Shown one piece after another: positions 1 to 10,100 of a DNA stretch of 64,000 nt. The translations under genes were made by a program, and so were the position numbers. Source of the DNA: Trabulsiella odontotermitis (lineage in GTDB: Bacteria; Pseudomonadota; Gammaproteobacteria; Enterobacterales; Enterobacteriaceae); the NCBI RefSeq assembly GCF_001297775.1, contig NZ_LIFX01000010.1, positions 62,001 to 126,000 on the forward strand. Reading direction: 5' to 3'. The notes below the pieces were generated by a model that did no database searches, was not told where the DNA came from, and saw only the letters and a program-made list of their open reading frames with translations. Within the stretch, counting starts at the first letter, position 1. Each line of letters opens with the position of its first letter.

Positions 1-89
1 CCATCGGTCGTCTGCGCGAGCTGTCTCCACTGTGGGACATGTTTAAGCAGGGCGTGGATCTGAACACCATCGAATGGTCACATCACTAA
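1..89 (+). CDS. iscS: Cysteine desulfurase IscS, C-terminal end (partial)
   Basis: Only the last 28 codons are in the window; the reading frame begins at base 3 and ends at a TAA at 87-89. The residues end in LNTIEWSHH, which is the tail of the enterobacterial PLP-dependent cysteine desulfurase IscS. The family takes sulfur from L-cysteine and passes it to IscU, TusA and other acceptors. The gene directly precedes iscU by 26 bases, as in the isc operon. The active site and PLP lysine lie outside the window, so identification rests on the tail and on context. Confidence 0.93.
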   Translation, partial: IGRLRELSPLWDMFKQGVDLNTIEWSHH

Positions 90-115
90 TCGGTATCTGA
101 TAAGGAGAATTCATC

Positions 116-502
116 ATGGCATACAGCGAAAAAGTCATCGATCATTACGAGAATCCACGTAACGTGGGCTCTTTCGACAACAGCGACGAGAACGTCGGCA
201 GCGGTATGGTGGGTGCACCGGCCTGTGGCGATGTGATGAAGTTGCAGATCAAAGTCAACAATGAAGGTATCATTGAAGACGCGCGTTTCAAGACCTATGG
301 CTGCGGTTCCGCCATCGCGTCCAGCTCCCTCGTGACCGAATGGGTAAAAGGGAAATCTCTGGACGAAGCGCAGGCGATTAAAAACACCGATATCGCAGAC
401 GAACTGGAACTGCCGCCGGTGAAAATTCACTGCTCTATTCTGGCAGAAGACGCGATTAAAGCCGCGATTGCGGATTACAAAAGCAAACGTGAAGCCAAAT
501 AA
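116..502 (+). CDS. iscU: Fe-S cluster assembly scaffold IscU
   Basis: A 128-residue cytoplasmic scaffold on which [2Fe-2S] clusters are built from sulfur delivered by IscS. The three ligand cysteines are present: C37 in PACGD, C63 in YGCGSAIASSS and C106 in KIHCS. The LPPVK motif just before C106 is the site recognised by the chaperone HscA, whose gene lies downstream. Length equals that of the E. coli protein. A TAAGGAGA ribosome site precedes the ATG. It is part of the isc operon, whose promoter and regulator iscR lie upstream of the window. Confidence 0.98.
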   Translation: MAYSEKVIDHYENPRNVGSFDNSDENVGSGMVGAPACGDVMKLQIKVNNEGIIEDARFKTYGCGSAIASSSLVTEWVKGKSLDEAQAIKNTDIADELELPPVKIHCSILAEDAIKAAIADYKSKREAK

Positions 503-519
503 TTAGTTGAGGTCGTTGT

Positions 520-843
520 ATGTCGATTACCCTTAGCGACAGTGCTGCAGCACGAGTAAATTCCTTCCTGGCCAACCGTGGTAAAGGCTTTGGCCTGCGC
601 TTAGGCGTGCGTACCTCCGGCTGCTCGGGCATGGCCTATGTGCTGGAGTTTGTTGACGAACCTTCGGCAGAAGATACCGTGTTCGAAGACAAGGGCGTGA
701 AGGTTGTTATCGATGGCAAAAGCCTGCAATTCCTCAACGGCACTCAGCTGGACTTCGTCAAAGAAGGCCTCAACGAAGGGTTTAAATTCACCAACCCGAA
801 CGTGAAAGATGAGTGCGGTTGCGGCGAAAGCTTCAACGTTTAA
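520..843 (+). CDS. iscA: A-type Fe-S carrier protein IscA
   Basis: A 107-residue A-type carrier that accepts iron or Fe-S clusters and hands them to target apoproteins. The three conserved cysteines are visible: one in [10 protein letters not shown] near residue 35 and two in the C-terminal ECGCGES motif near 99 and 101. It follows iscU by 17 bases in the isc operon. A stable hairpin follows the stop codon and separates it from hscB, so the downstream chaperone genes may be expressed at a different level from iscSUA. Confidence 0.98.
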   Translation: MSITLSDSAAARVNSFLANRGKGFGLRLGVRTSGCSGMAYVLEFVDEPSAEDTVFEDKGVKVVIDGKSLQFLNGTQLDFVKEGLNEGFKFTNPNVKDECGCGESFNV

Positions 844-857
844 CAGCATGTCCCGAT

Positions 858-886
858 AACCCCACCGCGCCTGCGTGAGTGGGGTT
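858..886 (+). terminator. Intra-operon hairpin between iscA and hscB
   Basis: An 8-bp stem AACCCCAC/GTGGGGTT (858-865 with 879-886) encloses a 13-base loop that can pair further. The following tract, TGCTTT, is only weakly U-rich, so this is more likely a partial terminator or an RNA processing and stability element than a full stop. Hairpin and spacing are seen; the effect is inferred. Confidence 0.6.
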
Positions 887-915
887 TGCTTTACCACGTT
901 AACCCTGAGATTGTT

Positions 916-1431
916 ATGGATTATTTCACCCTCTTTGGGTTGCCAGCCCGCTACCAGCTCGACGCGCAACAGCTCTCCACCCGGTTTCAGGATTTGCAAC
1001 GCCAGTTCCACCCGGACAAATTCGCCAGCCACTCCCAGTCTGAACAGCTTGCCGCTGTACAGCAATCCGCCACCATTAATCAGGCCTGGCAGACGCTGCG
1101 CCATCCGCTGACGCGCGCTGAATATCTGCTCTCCCTGCACGGCTTTGATCTGGCGAGTGAGCAGCATACCGTGCGCGACACGGCGTTTCTGATGGAACAA
1201 CTCGAACTGCGCGAAGAGCTTGACGACATTGAGCAGGCAAAAGACGAGCGCCGTCTTGAGGCGTTTATCAAACGGGTGAAAGGCATGTTTGACACCCGCC
1301 ACCAGCTGATGGTGGAGCAACTCGATAGCGAGGCGTGGGACGCGGCGGCGGATACCGTGCGTAAACTCCGCTTTCTCGATAAACTGCGAAGCAGTGCTGA
1401 ACAACTCGAAGAAAAGCTGCTCGATTTTTAA
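916..1431 (+). CDS. hscB: Fe-S co-chaperone HscB (J-domain protein)
   Basis: A 171-residue J-type co-chaperone that brings IscU to HscA and stimulates its ATPase so that the cluster can be transferred. The N-terminal J domain carries the HPD signature in QFHPDKF (about residues 31-36); the C-terminal half is the three-helix IscU-binding domain. An in-frame ATG lies 30 bases upstream, but the start at 916 gives MDYFTLFGL and exactly the length of the E. coli protein, so it is preferred. hscA starts 14 bases after the stop. Confidence 0.97.
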   Translation: MDYFTLFGLPARYQLDAQQLSTRFQDLQRQFHPDKFASHSQSEQLAAVQQSATINQAWQTLRHPLTRAEYLLSLHGFDLASEQHTVRDTAFLMEQLELREELDDIEQAKDERRLEAFIKRVKGMFDTRHQLMVEQLDSEAWDAAADTVRKLRFLDKLRSSAEQLEEKLLDF

Positions 1432-1445
1432 TTTCGGAAGCAATT

Positions 1446-3296
1446 ATGGCCTTATTACAAATTAGTGAGCCTGGTCTGAGTGCTGCGCCGCACCAGCGTC
1501 GTCTGGCGGCGGGCATCGATTTAGGCACCACCAATTCCCTGGTGGCCACCGTACGTAGCGGTCAGGCGGAAACGCTGGCCGACGACAACGGCCGCCATCT
1601 GCTGCCGTCGGTGGTCCGGTACCAGCCAGACGCGCACCTTGTTGGCTATGAAGCCCGCGCTACTGCCGCGCAGGATCCCGCTAACACCATAAGCTCCGTC
1701 AAACGCATGATGGGCCGCTCCCTTGCCGACATTCAGGCGCGTTACCCGCACCTGCCGTACCAGTTGCAGGCGAGCGAAAACGGCCTGCCGATGATCCACA
1801 CCGCGTCGGGGATGGTTAACCCGGTTCGCGTCTCCGCTGATATTCTCAAAGCGCTGGCGATGCGTGCCACTGCCACACTTGAAGGCGAACTGGACGGCGT
1901 GGTCATCACCGTTCCTGCCTATTTCGATGATGCGCAGCGCCAGGGCACCAAAGACGCCGCGCGTCTGGCCGGGCTGCACGTGTTGCGTCTGCTCAACGAA
2001 CCGACCGCGGCGGCGATTGCCTATGGCCTGGATTCCGGTCAGGAAGGGGTGATTGCGGTTTACGATCTCGGCGGTGGCACGTTTGATATCTCCATTCTGC
2101 GCCTGAGCCGCGGTGTGTTCGAAGTGCTGGCGACTGGCGGTGATTCCGCGCTCGGCGGCGATGATTTCGATCACCTGCTGGCGGATCACCTGCGCGAGCA
2201 GGCGGGGATGCGTGATCGCAGTGACGCCCGTGTTGAGCGTGAATTCCTTGATGCGGCAACCGCCGCGAAAATCGCCCTCAGCGATGCCGACGAAACCACC
2301 GTGACGGTGGCGGGCTGGACGGGCACCGTCACCCGCGAACAGTTCAATGAACTCATTGCTTCCCTCGTCAAGCGCACGCTGCTGGCCTGTCGCCGCGCCC
2401 TGAAAGATGCCGGTGTTGAGGCTGACGAGGTGCTGGAAGTGGTGATGGTGGGCGGTTCGACGCGTGTGCCGCTGGTGCGTGAGCGCGTAGGCGAATTCTT
2501 TGGTCGCCAGCCGTTAACCACGATTGACCCGGATAAAGTGGTCGCCATTGGTGCGGCCATTCAGGCCGACATTCTGGTGGGTAACAAACCGGACAGCGAA
2601 ATGCTGCTTCTGGACGTTATCCCGCTTTCCCTCGGCCTTGAAACGATGGGCGGTCTGGTGGAAAAAGTGATCCCGCGTAACACCACTATTCCGGTGGCGC
2701 GCGCGCAGGAATTCACCACTTTTAAAGACGGGCAGACGGCGATGTCTATCCACGTCATGCAGGGCGAGCGCGAGCTGGTGCAGGATTGCCGTTCGCTGGC
2801 GCGTTTTGCATTGCGTGGGATCCCGGCATTACCGGCGGGCGGTGCGCATATTCGCGTCACTTTCCAGGTGGACGCCGACGGTCTGCTGAGCGTCTCGGCG
2901 ATGGAGAAATCCACTGGCGTCGAAGCCGCGATTCAGGTGAAACCGTCCTACGGTCTGACCGACAGCGAAATCGCCTCAATGATTCAGGATTCCATGAGCT
3001 TTGCCGGGCAGGACGTGAAAGCACGCATGCTGGTTGAGCAAAAAGTGGAGGCTGCACGCGTGCTGGAAAGCCTGCATGGCGCGCTTGCTGCCGATGCCGC
3101 GCTGTTAAGCGCCGCAGAACGTCAGATTATCGACGATGCCTCTGCGCACCTGCGCGCGGTGGCGGAGAGTGATGACACTGACGCTATCGAACAAGCCATT
3201 AAAAACGTAGACAAACAAACCCAGGAATTCGCTGCTCGCCGGATGGACAAATCTGTTCGTACCGCGCTGAAAGGCCATTCCGTGGACGAGGTTTAA
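1446..3296 (+). CDS. hscA: Hsp70-type chaperone HscA
   Basis: A 616-residue specialised Hsp70. The N-terminal ATPase domain shows the [12 protein letters not shown] phosphate-binding motif near residue 24 and the [14 protein letters not shown] motif near residue 206; the C-terminal substrate domain binds the LPPVK motif of IscU. With HscB it drives cluster release from IscU. Length fits the family (616 in E. coli). It overlaps no neighbour, and the gap to fdx is one base, showing tight coupling within the hscB-hscA-fdx-iscX segment. Confidence 0.98.
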   Translation: MALLQISEPGLSAAPHQRRLAAGIDLGTTNSLVATVRSGQAETLADDNGRHLLPSVVRYQPDAHLVGYEARATAAQDPANTISSVKRMMGRSLADIQARYPHLPYQLQASENGLPMIHTASGMVNPVRVSADILKALAMRATATLEGELDGVVITVPAYFDDAQRQGTKDAARLAGLHVLRLLNEPTAAAIAYGLDSGQEGVIAVYDLGGGTFDISILRLSRGVFEVLATGGDSALGGDDFDHLLADHLREQAGMRDRSDARVEREFLDAATAAKIALSDADETTVTVAGWTGTVTREQFNELIASLVKRTLLACRRALKDAGVEADEVLEVVMVGGSTRVPLVRERVGEFFGRQPLTTIDPDKVVAIGAAIQADILVGNKPDSEMLLLDVIPLSLGLETMGGLVEKVIPRNTTIPVARAQEFTTFKDGQTAMSIHVMQGERELVQDCRSLARFALRGIPALPAGGAHIRVTFQVDADGLLSVSAMEKSTGVEAAIQVKPSYGLTDSEIASMIQDSMSFAGQDVKARMLVEQKVEAARVLESLHGALAADAALLSAAERQIIDDASAHLRAVAESDDTDAIEQAIKNVDKQTQEFAARRMDKSVRTALKGHSVDEV

Positions 3297-3297
3297 T

Positions 3298-3633
3298 ATG
3301 CCAAAGATTGTTTTTCTGCCTCATCAGGACCTCTGTCCGGATGGCGCAGTTGTGGAAGCTGAGACCGGTGAATCTATCCTTGATGCGGCCCTGCGTAGCG
3401 GCATTGAGATTGAACACGCCTGCGAAAAATCCTGCGCCTGCACGACCTGCCACTGCGTTGTCCGTGAAGGTTTTGACTCCCTGGCGGAAAGCACCGAAGA
3501 CGAAGACGACATGCTGGATAAAGCCTGGGGTCTGGAGCCGGAAAGCCGCTTAGGCTGCCAGGCGCGCGTTGCCGATGAAGACCTGGTGGTCGAAATCCCG
3601 CGTTATACTATCAACCACGCACGCGAGCACTAA
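3298..3633 (+). CDS. fdx: [2Fe-2S] ferredoxin Fdx
   Basis: A 111-residue adrenodoxin-type ferredoxin that supplies electrons for Fe-S cluster synthesis. The cluster-binding pattern C-x5-C-x2-C is visible in [13 protein letters not shown] (residues 42, 48 and 51), with the fourth cysteine in RLGCQA near residue 87. Acidic surface stretches such as STEDEDDML are typical for docking to partners. The ATG lies one base after the hscA stop codon, and iscX begins one base after its own stop. Confidence 0.98.
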   Translation: MPKIVFLPHQDLCPDGAVVEAETGESILDAALRSGIEIEHACEKSCACTTCHCVVREGFDSLAESTEDEDDMLDKAWGLEPESRLGCQARVADEDLVVEIPRYTINHAREH

Positions 3634-3634
3634 T

Positions 3635-3835
3635 ATGGGACTGAAATGGACCGACAGCCGTGAAATCGGCGAGGCGCTGTACGATGCCAACCCGGATCTC
3701 GACCCGAAAACCGTTCGCTTCACCGACATGCATCAGTGGATTTGCGACCTGGAAGATTTCGACGACGATCCCAACGCATCCAATGAAAAAATTCTGGAAG
3801 CGATTCTGTTAGTCTGGTTAGACGAAGCAGAATGA
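3635..3835 (+). CDS. iscX: Fe-S assembly modulator IscX
   Basis: A 66-residue acidic helical protein beginning [17 protein letters not shown]. IscX proteins bind IscS and iron and slow or tune cluster assembly. The ATG at 3635 follows the fdx TAA by one base; a longer in-frame reading from 3569 would run deep into fdx and is rejected. Length and acidic C-terminus (WLDEAE) match the E. coli protein. It is the last isc-specific gene before pepB. Confidence 0.96.
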   Translation: MGLKWTDSREIGEALYDANPDLDPKTVRFTDMHQWICDLEDFDDDPNASNEKILEAILLVWLDEAE

Positions 3836-3844
3836 AAATAGTGT

Positions 3845-3864
3845 GGGCTGCCTTTGGGCGGCCC
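3845..3864 (+). terminator. Hairpin between iscX and pepB
   Basis: Stem of 8 bp (GGGCTGCC with GGCGGCCC, one G-T pair) and loop TTTG. No U-tract follows, so it is probably an RNA-processing or attenuation hairpin rather than an efficient terminator; pepB can be read from the isc transcript or on its own. Confidence 0.45.
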
Positions 3865-3887
3865 GCTTGCTAAAGAAGGATACAACA

Positions 3888-5171
3888 ATGACAGAAGCGA
3901 TGAAGATTACGCTGTCGACCCAGCCTGCCGATGCGCGCTGGGGTGACAAAGCCAGCTACAGCATCAACAACGATGGCATTACCCTGCACCTGAATGGCAA
4001 AGATGATACCGGATTGATCCAGCGCGCAGCGCGCAAAATCGACGGCATGGGCATCAAACATGTTGCGTTGACCGGCGAAGGCTGGGACACCGATCGTTGC
4101 TGGGCGTTCTGGGCCGGGTACAAAGGGCCGAAAGGCACCCGTCAGATTGACTGGGCTGATCTCGACGACGCACAGCGTCAGGAGCTGGACAACCGTCTGC
4201 TGATTATCGACTGGGTACGCGACACCATTAACGCACCGGCCGAAGAATTAGGGCCGTCGCAACTGGCGCAGCGCGCGGTGGATCTGCTGTGCAACGTGGC
4301 CTGCGACAACGTTCATTACCGCATCACCAAAGGTGAAGATCTGCGCGAACAGAAATACATGGGGATCCACACCGTCGGACGCGGTTCCGAGCGTGCTCCG
4401 GTATTGCTGGCGCTCGATTACAACCCGACCGGCGATGAAAACGCCCCGGTGTTTGCCTGCCTCGTGGGTAAAGGCATCACCTTTGATTCCGGTGGTTACA
4501 GCCTCAAACAAAGCGCGTTCATGGATTCGATGAAATCCGACATGGGCGGCGCAGCGCTGGTGACCGGCGCGCTGGCGTTTGCCATTACCCGTGGCCTCAA
4601 CAAACGCGTCAAACTCTACCTCTGCTGCGCAGACAACATGGTCAGCGGCAACGCCTTCAAACTTGGCGACATCATTCATTACCGTAACGGTAAAAACGTC
4701 GAAGTGATGAACACCGACGCCGAAGGCCGTCTGGTGCTGGCGGACGGGCTGATCGACGCGTCTGCCCAGAAACCAGAACTGCTGATCGACGCCGCGACGC
4801 TGACCGGGGCGGCGAAAACCGCGCTGGGCAACGATTATCACGCGCTGTTCAGCTTTGATGACGCGCTGGCGAACCGCCTGATGGCGAGCGCTGCGCAAGA
4901 GAACGAACCGTTCTGGCGCCTGCCGCTGGCGGAGTTCCACCGCAATCAGCTGCCGTCCAATTTTGCTGAGCTGAACAACACCGCCAGCGCGGCGTTCCCG
5001 GCTGGCGCCAGCACTGCCGCCGGTTTCCTGTCGCACTTCGTGGAGAACTATCAGCAAGGCTGGCTGCACATTGACTGCTCGGCGACCTATCGTAAAGCGG
5101 CGGTAGAGCAATGGGCGGCGGGCGCGACCGGTCTCGGCGTGCGCACCATTGCGAACCTGTTGACGGCGTAG
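3888..5171 (+). CDS. pepB: Aminopeptidase B (M17 family)
   Basis: A 427-residue cytoplasmic metalloaminopeptidase that removes N-terminal residues from small peptides. The M17 catalytic signature NTDAEGRL is present, as is [10 protein letters not shown] with the metal-binding lysine and aspartate, and KSDMGGAA. The start is set at the ATG at 3888 ([10 protein letters not shown]), preceded by an AAGAAGGA site; this equals the E. coli length of 427, while a longer in-frame reading has no support. The TAG stop lies inside a REP palindrome that follows the gene. A second, quite different M17 gene lies at 43396-44841. Confidence 0.97.
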   Translation: MTEAMKITLSTQPADARWGDKASYSINNDGITLHLNGKDDTGLIQRAARKIDGMGIKHVALTGEGWDTDRCWAFWAGYKGPKGTRQIDWADLDDAQRQELDNRLLIIDWVRDTINAPAEELGPSQLAQRAVDLLCNVACDNVHYRITKGEDLREQKYMGIHTVGRGSERAPVLLALDYNPTGDENAPVFACLVGKGITFDSGGYSLKQSAFMDSMKSDMGGAALVTGALAFAITRGLNKRVKLYLCCADNMVSGNAFKLGDIIHYRNGKNVEVMNTDAEGRLVLADGLIDASAQKPELLIDAATLTGAAKTALGNDYHALFSFDDALANRLMASAAQENEPFWRLPLAEFHRNQLPSNFAELNNTASAAFPAGASTAAGFLSHFVENYQQGWLHIDCSATYRKAAVEQWAAGATGLGVRTIANLLTA

Positions 5172-5225
5172 GCCGGATAAGCGCAGGTTTTGTAGGCCGG
5201 GTAAGCGTAGCGCCACCCGGCATTT
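5166..5225. repeat. REP/BIME palindromes after pepB
   Basis: Two copies of the enteric REP core GTAGGCCGGATAAG or GTAGGCCGGGTAAG stand in tandem, the second followed by its complementary arm GCGCCACCCGGC. The first copy provides the TAG stop of pepB. REP elements stabilise upstream mRNA and bind gyrase, IHF or Pol I in related species. Confidence 0.85.
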
Positions 5226-5241
5226 TCTGAATAGCGAAACT

Positions 5242-6018
5242 ATGTCCGAAACCAAAAACGAATTAGAAACCCTGCTGGAACAAGCGGCCACCGAACCGGC
5301 GCATCGCCCGGCATTTTTCCGTACGCTGCTGGAATCTACTGTCTGGGTGCCTGGCACTGCGGCAGAAGGCGACGCCGTGGTGGAAGACAGCGCGCTGGAT
5401 TTACAGCACTGGGAAAAAGACGATGGCGCGACGGTGATCCCGTTCTTCACCTCGCTCGACGCCTTACAACAGGCGGTAGAAGAGGAACAGGCTTTTGTTG
5501 TCATGCCGGTGCGTACTCTGTTTGAAATGACGCTTGGCGAAACCCTGTTTCTCAACGCTAAACTGCCAACCGGGAAAGAGTTCACGCCGCGGGAAATCAG
5601 CCTGTTAATTGGCGACGAAGGTCATCCGCTGCACACGCAGGAAGTGCGGGAAGGGGGAGCGTCGTTACTGTTGTCGGAAGTGGCTGAACCGCCGGCGCAG
5701 ATGATCGACTCACTGACCACGCTGTTTAAAACCATCAAGCCGGTAAAACGCGCGTTTCTGTGTTCCCTCAGAGAGACTGCGGACGAGCAGCCGGTGCTGT
5801 TGATTGGCATTGAAGCAGACGGTGATATCGAAGAGATCATTCATGCCGCAGGCAGTGTGGCAACTGACACATTGCCGGGTGATGAGCCGATTGATATCTG
5901 CCAGGTGGTGAAAGGTGAGAAGGGCATCAGCCACTTTATTACCGAACACATCACACCGTTCTATGAACGCCGCTGGGGCGGCTTCCTGCGTGATTTCAAA
6001 ACCAATCGCATCATCTGA
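5242..6018 (+). CDS. sseB: Serine-sensitivity enhancing protein SseB
   Basis: A 258-residue soluble protein equal in length to E. coli SseB; its name comes from the serine-sensitive phenotype of E. coli when it is overexpressed, and its biochemical role is not settled. Two repeated SseB-type domains are recognisable: an N-terminal part with TVWVPG and IPFFTSLDALQQAV, and a C-terminal part ending in FITEHITPFYERRWGGFLRDFK. No signal peptide or membrane segment. It is flanked by REP sequences on both sides and faces sseA. Confidence 0.95.
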   Translation: MSETKNELETLLEQAATEPAHRPAFFRTLLESTVWVPGTAAEGDAVVEDSALDLQHWEKDDGATVIPFFTSLDALQQAVEEEQAFVVMPVRTLFEMTLGETLFLNAKLPTGKEFTPREISLLIGDEGHPLHTQEVREGGASLLLSEVAEPPAQMIDSLTTLFKTIKPVKRAFLCSLRETADEQPVLLIGIEADGDIEEIIHAAGSVATDTLPGDEPIDICQVVKGEKGISHFITEHITPFYERRWGGFLRDFKTNRII

Positions 6019-6023
6019 CGTGG

Positions 6024-6087
6024 ATGGCGCTACGCTTATCCGGCCTGCAAAACTCGCAGGCCCGTGCAAGCGTAGCGCCGCCGGGTA
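6024..6087. repeat. REP/BIME between convergent sseB and sseA
   Basis: Two REP arms, GGCGCTACGCTTATCCGGCC and a mirrored AAGCGTAGCGCC(G)CCGGGTAA, fill the short gap between the stop codons of the convergent genes. The placement is typical for BIME elements at converging transcription units. Confidence 0.82.
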
Positions 6088-6089
6088 AA

Positions 6090-6935
6090 TCACTTCGCCG
6101 GTTCAACCGGGAGATCCGCCCGCGCCCCCCACTCACACCAGGAGCCGTCATACAGCGCGACTTCATCGGCTTCCAGTGTCGCCAGCGCCAGCGCTACCAC
6201 GGCGGCGGTCACACCGGAACCACAACTGGTAATGATCGGACGGTGCAAATCCACACCCTGACGGGCGAAAATCGCTTCCAGCTCGTCAGTCGTTTTCAGT
6301 TCACCGTTAATCACCAGATCGCCCCACGGCACGTTTTTCGCGCCAGGAACGTGCCCGCGACGCAGCCCCGGACGAGGCTCATCTGCCTGCCCGTTGAAAC
6401 GAGGTGCTGGTCGCGCATCAACAATCTGCGCAGAGCCTTCGTGGCTTGCCAGCAACACATCGGTCAACCGCATCACTTCATCGCCGGTAAAGGCGACTTC
6501 AAAATCACCTTCCGGCAGGGTAACGTCGCCTTTATCGAGCAGCAGATCATCGCGCTGCCAGCCCGCGAGCCCGCCTGCCAGAATCGACACGCGCTCAACG
6601 CCAAAAGTGCGCAGCATCCACCACGCGCGCGGCGCAGAGAAGAGATTGCCTTCGTCATACACCACCAGATGTTTGTCGTTGCTGATGCCCAGCTCGCGCA
6701 TGGCGACGGCAAACGCCTCCGGGCGCGGCAGCATATGAGGAAGAGGATTGGTTCGATCGGAAAGGGCTTCAATATTGAAAAAAACCGCCCCCGGAAGATG
6801 ACCCGCCCGGTACTCTGCGGCCATGTCACGGTGCTCCTGGCCCGGAGGGGCCAGACGGGCGTCAAGGATCTGAATATCTGAATCGTTAATATGCTCGGCC
6901 AGCCAGTCGGCTGCGACAAAGTATGAAGTCGTCAT
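6090..6935 (-). CDS. sseA: 3-mercaptopyruvate sulfurtransferase
   Basis: A 281-residue enzyme that moves sulfur from 3-mercaptopyruvate to thiophilic acceptors such as cyanide or thioredoxin. It consists of two rhodanese domains; the C-terminal one holds the active-site loop CGSGVTA (cysteine near residue 238), which marks mercaptopyruvate rather than thiosulfate specificity. The start at 6935 gives MTTSYFVAADWLAEH and the usual family length; an upstream in-frame ATG would add 22 residues with no homology. It is transcribed away from yfhM, with 216 bases between the two starts. Confidence 0.96.
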   Translation of the reverse strand: MTTSYFVAADWLAEHINDSDIQILDARLAPPGQEHRDMAAEYRAGHLPGAVFFNIEALSDRTNPLPHMLPRPEAFAVAMRELGISNDKHLVVYDEGNLFSAPRAWWMLRTFGVERVSILAGGLAGWQRDDLLLDKGDVTLPEGDFEVAFTGDEVMRLTDVLLASHEGSAQIVDARPAPRFNGQADEPRPGLRRGHVPGAKNVPWGDLVINGELKTTDELEAIFARQGVDLHRPIITSCGSGVTAAVVALALATLEADEVALYDGSWCEWGARADLPVEPAK

Positions 6936-7151
6936 GGTTGCCTCCCGCAAAATATCACCCCCGAATTGTCGATGTTTTTCTGAATATCGACAAGCCTGCA
7001 ACCCGCTAATTCGCTATGCGGTCACACAGATGACGTCGCCAGACTGAAAAAAGGCCGGAAATTGACAGGATTGCTGCTACTGGTAAAAGCGGGATTCACG
7101 CATAATACTGAGTTAAAACATCAAACCGGCTCAATAACCCGAGGTTACAGG

Positions 7152-10100
7152 ATGAAACCGTTACGTTTAGCGGCGCTCTCGCTGGCGCTGATTGCCGTAT
7201 TCTCTCTTTCCGGGTGTGACAACGATGATGCGCCGAAAGCGACACCATCGTCTTCGGACACGCCTGCCGCCACGCCAGCCCCGGCAGCGGAAAAACCCGC
7301 AGCGCAAACGCCCGCGAAACCCGACAGCGCGACGCTGGCGAAACTGACCGCGCAAAGTCAGGGGAAATCGCTCACCATGCTGGACGCCTCCGAAGTGCAG
7401 ATGGATGGTGCCGCGACGCTGGTGCTGACCTTCTCGGTGCCGCTACAGCCGGAGCAGGATTTCTCCCGCAATGTGCATCTGGTCGATAAAACCAGCGGTA
7501 AGGTAGATGGCGCATGGGAGCTGTCGCCGAACCTGAAAGAGCTGCGTCTGCGTCACCTTGAACCGAAACGTAAGCTGTTATTGACTGTCGATCCCGGGCT
7601 GGTGGCGCTGAACAACGCCACGCTCGGCACTAGTATCGAAAAAACCATCAACACCCGGGATGTGCAACCGAGTGTGGGGTTTGCCAGCCGCGGCTCGCTG
7701 CTGCCAGGAAAAGTGGTGGAGGGGTTGCCGGTCATGGCGCTCAACGTCAATAACGTTGATGTGAATTTCTTCCGTATCAAGCCGGAGTTGCTCGCCTCGT
7801 TTATCAGCCAGTGGGAATACCGCAACGCGCTGACCAACTGGGAGTCTGATGAGCTTCTGAAAATGGCGGACCTGGTTTATACCGGCCGTTTTGACCTCAA
7901 CCCGCAGCGCAATACGCGGGAAAAACTGCTGCTGCCGCTGCGTGATATCAAGCCGCTGCAACAGGCTGGCGTGTATGTCGCGGTGATGAATCAGGCCGGG
8001 CATTACAACTACAGCAATGCCGCGACGCTGTTTACGCTGAGCGATCTTGGCGTGTCGGCGCATCGCTACCATGATCGCCTCGATGTGTTTACCCAGAGCC
8101 TGGAAAACGGCGCGGCGCAGCCCGGTATTGATGTGCAGTTGCTGAACACCCGCGGTCAGACGATATCGCAGGCCACCAGCGACGCGCAGGGGCATGTCAC
8201 GCTGAAGGTCGATCAGGACGCCGCTCTGCTGCTGGCCCGCAAAGACGGCCAGACCACGATGCTCGATCTCAAACTTCCGGCACTGGATCTCGCCGAGTTT
8301 TCCATCGCGGGCGCGCCGGGTTACAGCAAGCAATTCTTCATGTTTGGTCCGCGCGATCTCTACCGTCCCGGTGAAACGGTGATCCTCAACGGGTTGCTGC
8401 GTGACAGCGACGGCAAACCGCTGGCGGAACAGCCGGTCAGACTGGAAGTGGTGAAGCCGGACGGACAGGTGATCCGCACGGTAGTCAGCAAACCGGTTAA
8501 TGGTCTTTATCAGTTTACGTATCCTCTCGACAGTGGGGCCGCCACGGGCATGTGGCAGATCCGTGCCAACACGGGCGATAACCGTTCACGGGCGTGGGAT
8601 TTCCACGTCGAAGACTTCATGCCGGAGCGAATGGCGCTCAACCTGACGCCGCAGAAAACCCCGCTGTCTCCGGCCGATGACGTGAAATTTGAGGTCGCCG
8701 GTTACTACCTCTACGGCGCGCCCGCCAACGGCAACGCGTTGCAGGGCAAGCTGTTCCTGCGCCCGCTGCGTGAGGCCGTGCCTGCGCTGCCTGGGTTCCA
8801 GTTTGGTGATATCGCCGAGGAAAACCTCTCCCGTACGCTGGATGAAATTCAACTGAAGCTGGATGACACCGGGCGTGGCGAAGTCAGCACCGAAAGCCAG
8901 TGGAAAGAAAGCCATTCGCCGTTGCAGGTGGTACTGCAGGCGAGTCTGCTGGAGTCTGGCGGGCGTCCGGTGACGCGACGCGCTGAACAGCCCATCTGGC
9001 CGGCAACGGCGCTGCCAGGGATCCGCCCTGAATTTGCGGCCAAAGCGGTCTATGACTATCGCACCGACACCACCGTGAATCAGCCCATCGTGGATGAAGA
9101 CAGCAACGCCGCGTTCGACATTGTTTATGTTGATGCGCAGGGGAAAAAGCTGGCGGTTTCGGGCCTGCAGGTGCGCCTGATTCGCGAGCGCCGTGATTAC
9201 TACTGGAACTGGTCTGACAGTGACGGCTGGCAGTCGCAGTTCGATCAAAAAGATCTGGTGGAAGGCGAGCAGGCGCTGGATCTGCAAGCCGATGAAACCG
9301 GCAAAGTTTCGTTCCCGGTGGAGTGGGGGTCTTACCGTCTGGAAGTGAAAGCGCCTGACGATACTATTAGCAGCGTGCGTTTCTGGGCCGGGTACAGCTG
9401 GCAGGATAACAGCGATGGCACCGGCGCCGCCCGCCCGGATCGCGTGACCATGAAGCTCGATAAACCCGCCTATAAACCTGGCGATACCATCAAACTGAAC
9501 ATCGCGGCACCGGCTGCCGGTAAGGGTTACGCGATGGTGGAATCAAGCGAAGGTCCGCTGTGGTGGAAGGAGATTGACGTCCCTCAGGGGGGCATGGATC
9601 TTTCCATTCCGGTCGATAAGCGCTGGAATCGCCATGATATTTACCTCAGTACGCTGGTGATCCGCCCGGGCGACAAGTCAAAATCCGCGACGCCAAAACG
9701 CGCGGTGGGCCTGCTGCATCTGCCGCTGGGCGATGAAAACCGCCGCCTGAACATCGCGCTGGAAAGCCCGACCAAAATGCGTCCGAATCAGCCGCTGACG
9801 GTGAAAGTGAAAGCCACGGTAAAAGAGGGTGTCACGCCGAAGCAGGTTAACGTGCTGCTCTCCGCGGTGGACAGCGGGGTACTGAATATTACCGACTACG
9901 TCACGCCGGATCCGTGGAACGCTTTCTTTGGGCAGAAACGTTATGGGGCTGATATCTATGATATCTACGGTCAGGTCATCGAAGGGCAGGGGCGTCTTGC
10001 CAGCCTGCGCTTTGGTGGTGATGGCGACGAACTCAAACGTGGCGGTAAACCGCCGGTGAACCACGTGAATATCGTCGCGCAACAGGCGCAGCCGGTGATG

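Noticed and set aside
4248-5585. Long open frame on the minus strand opposite pepB and sseB
   Set aside because: It is antisense to two well-identified genes, has low-complexity Arg/Ser/Gln-rich translation, no ribosome site and no recognisable domain; typical of GC-rich antisense frames. The same applies to 28692-29771 opposite guaA and 62017-63309 opposite acrD.
6936-7151. Place where E. coli carries the small RNA gene ryfA, between sseA and yfhM
   Set aside because: The gap is only 216 bases, shorter than RyfA as I recall it, and I see no convincing strong stem and terminator of that RNA.
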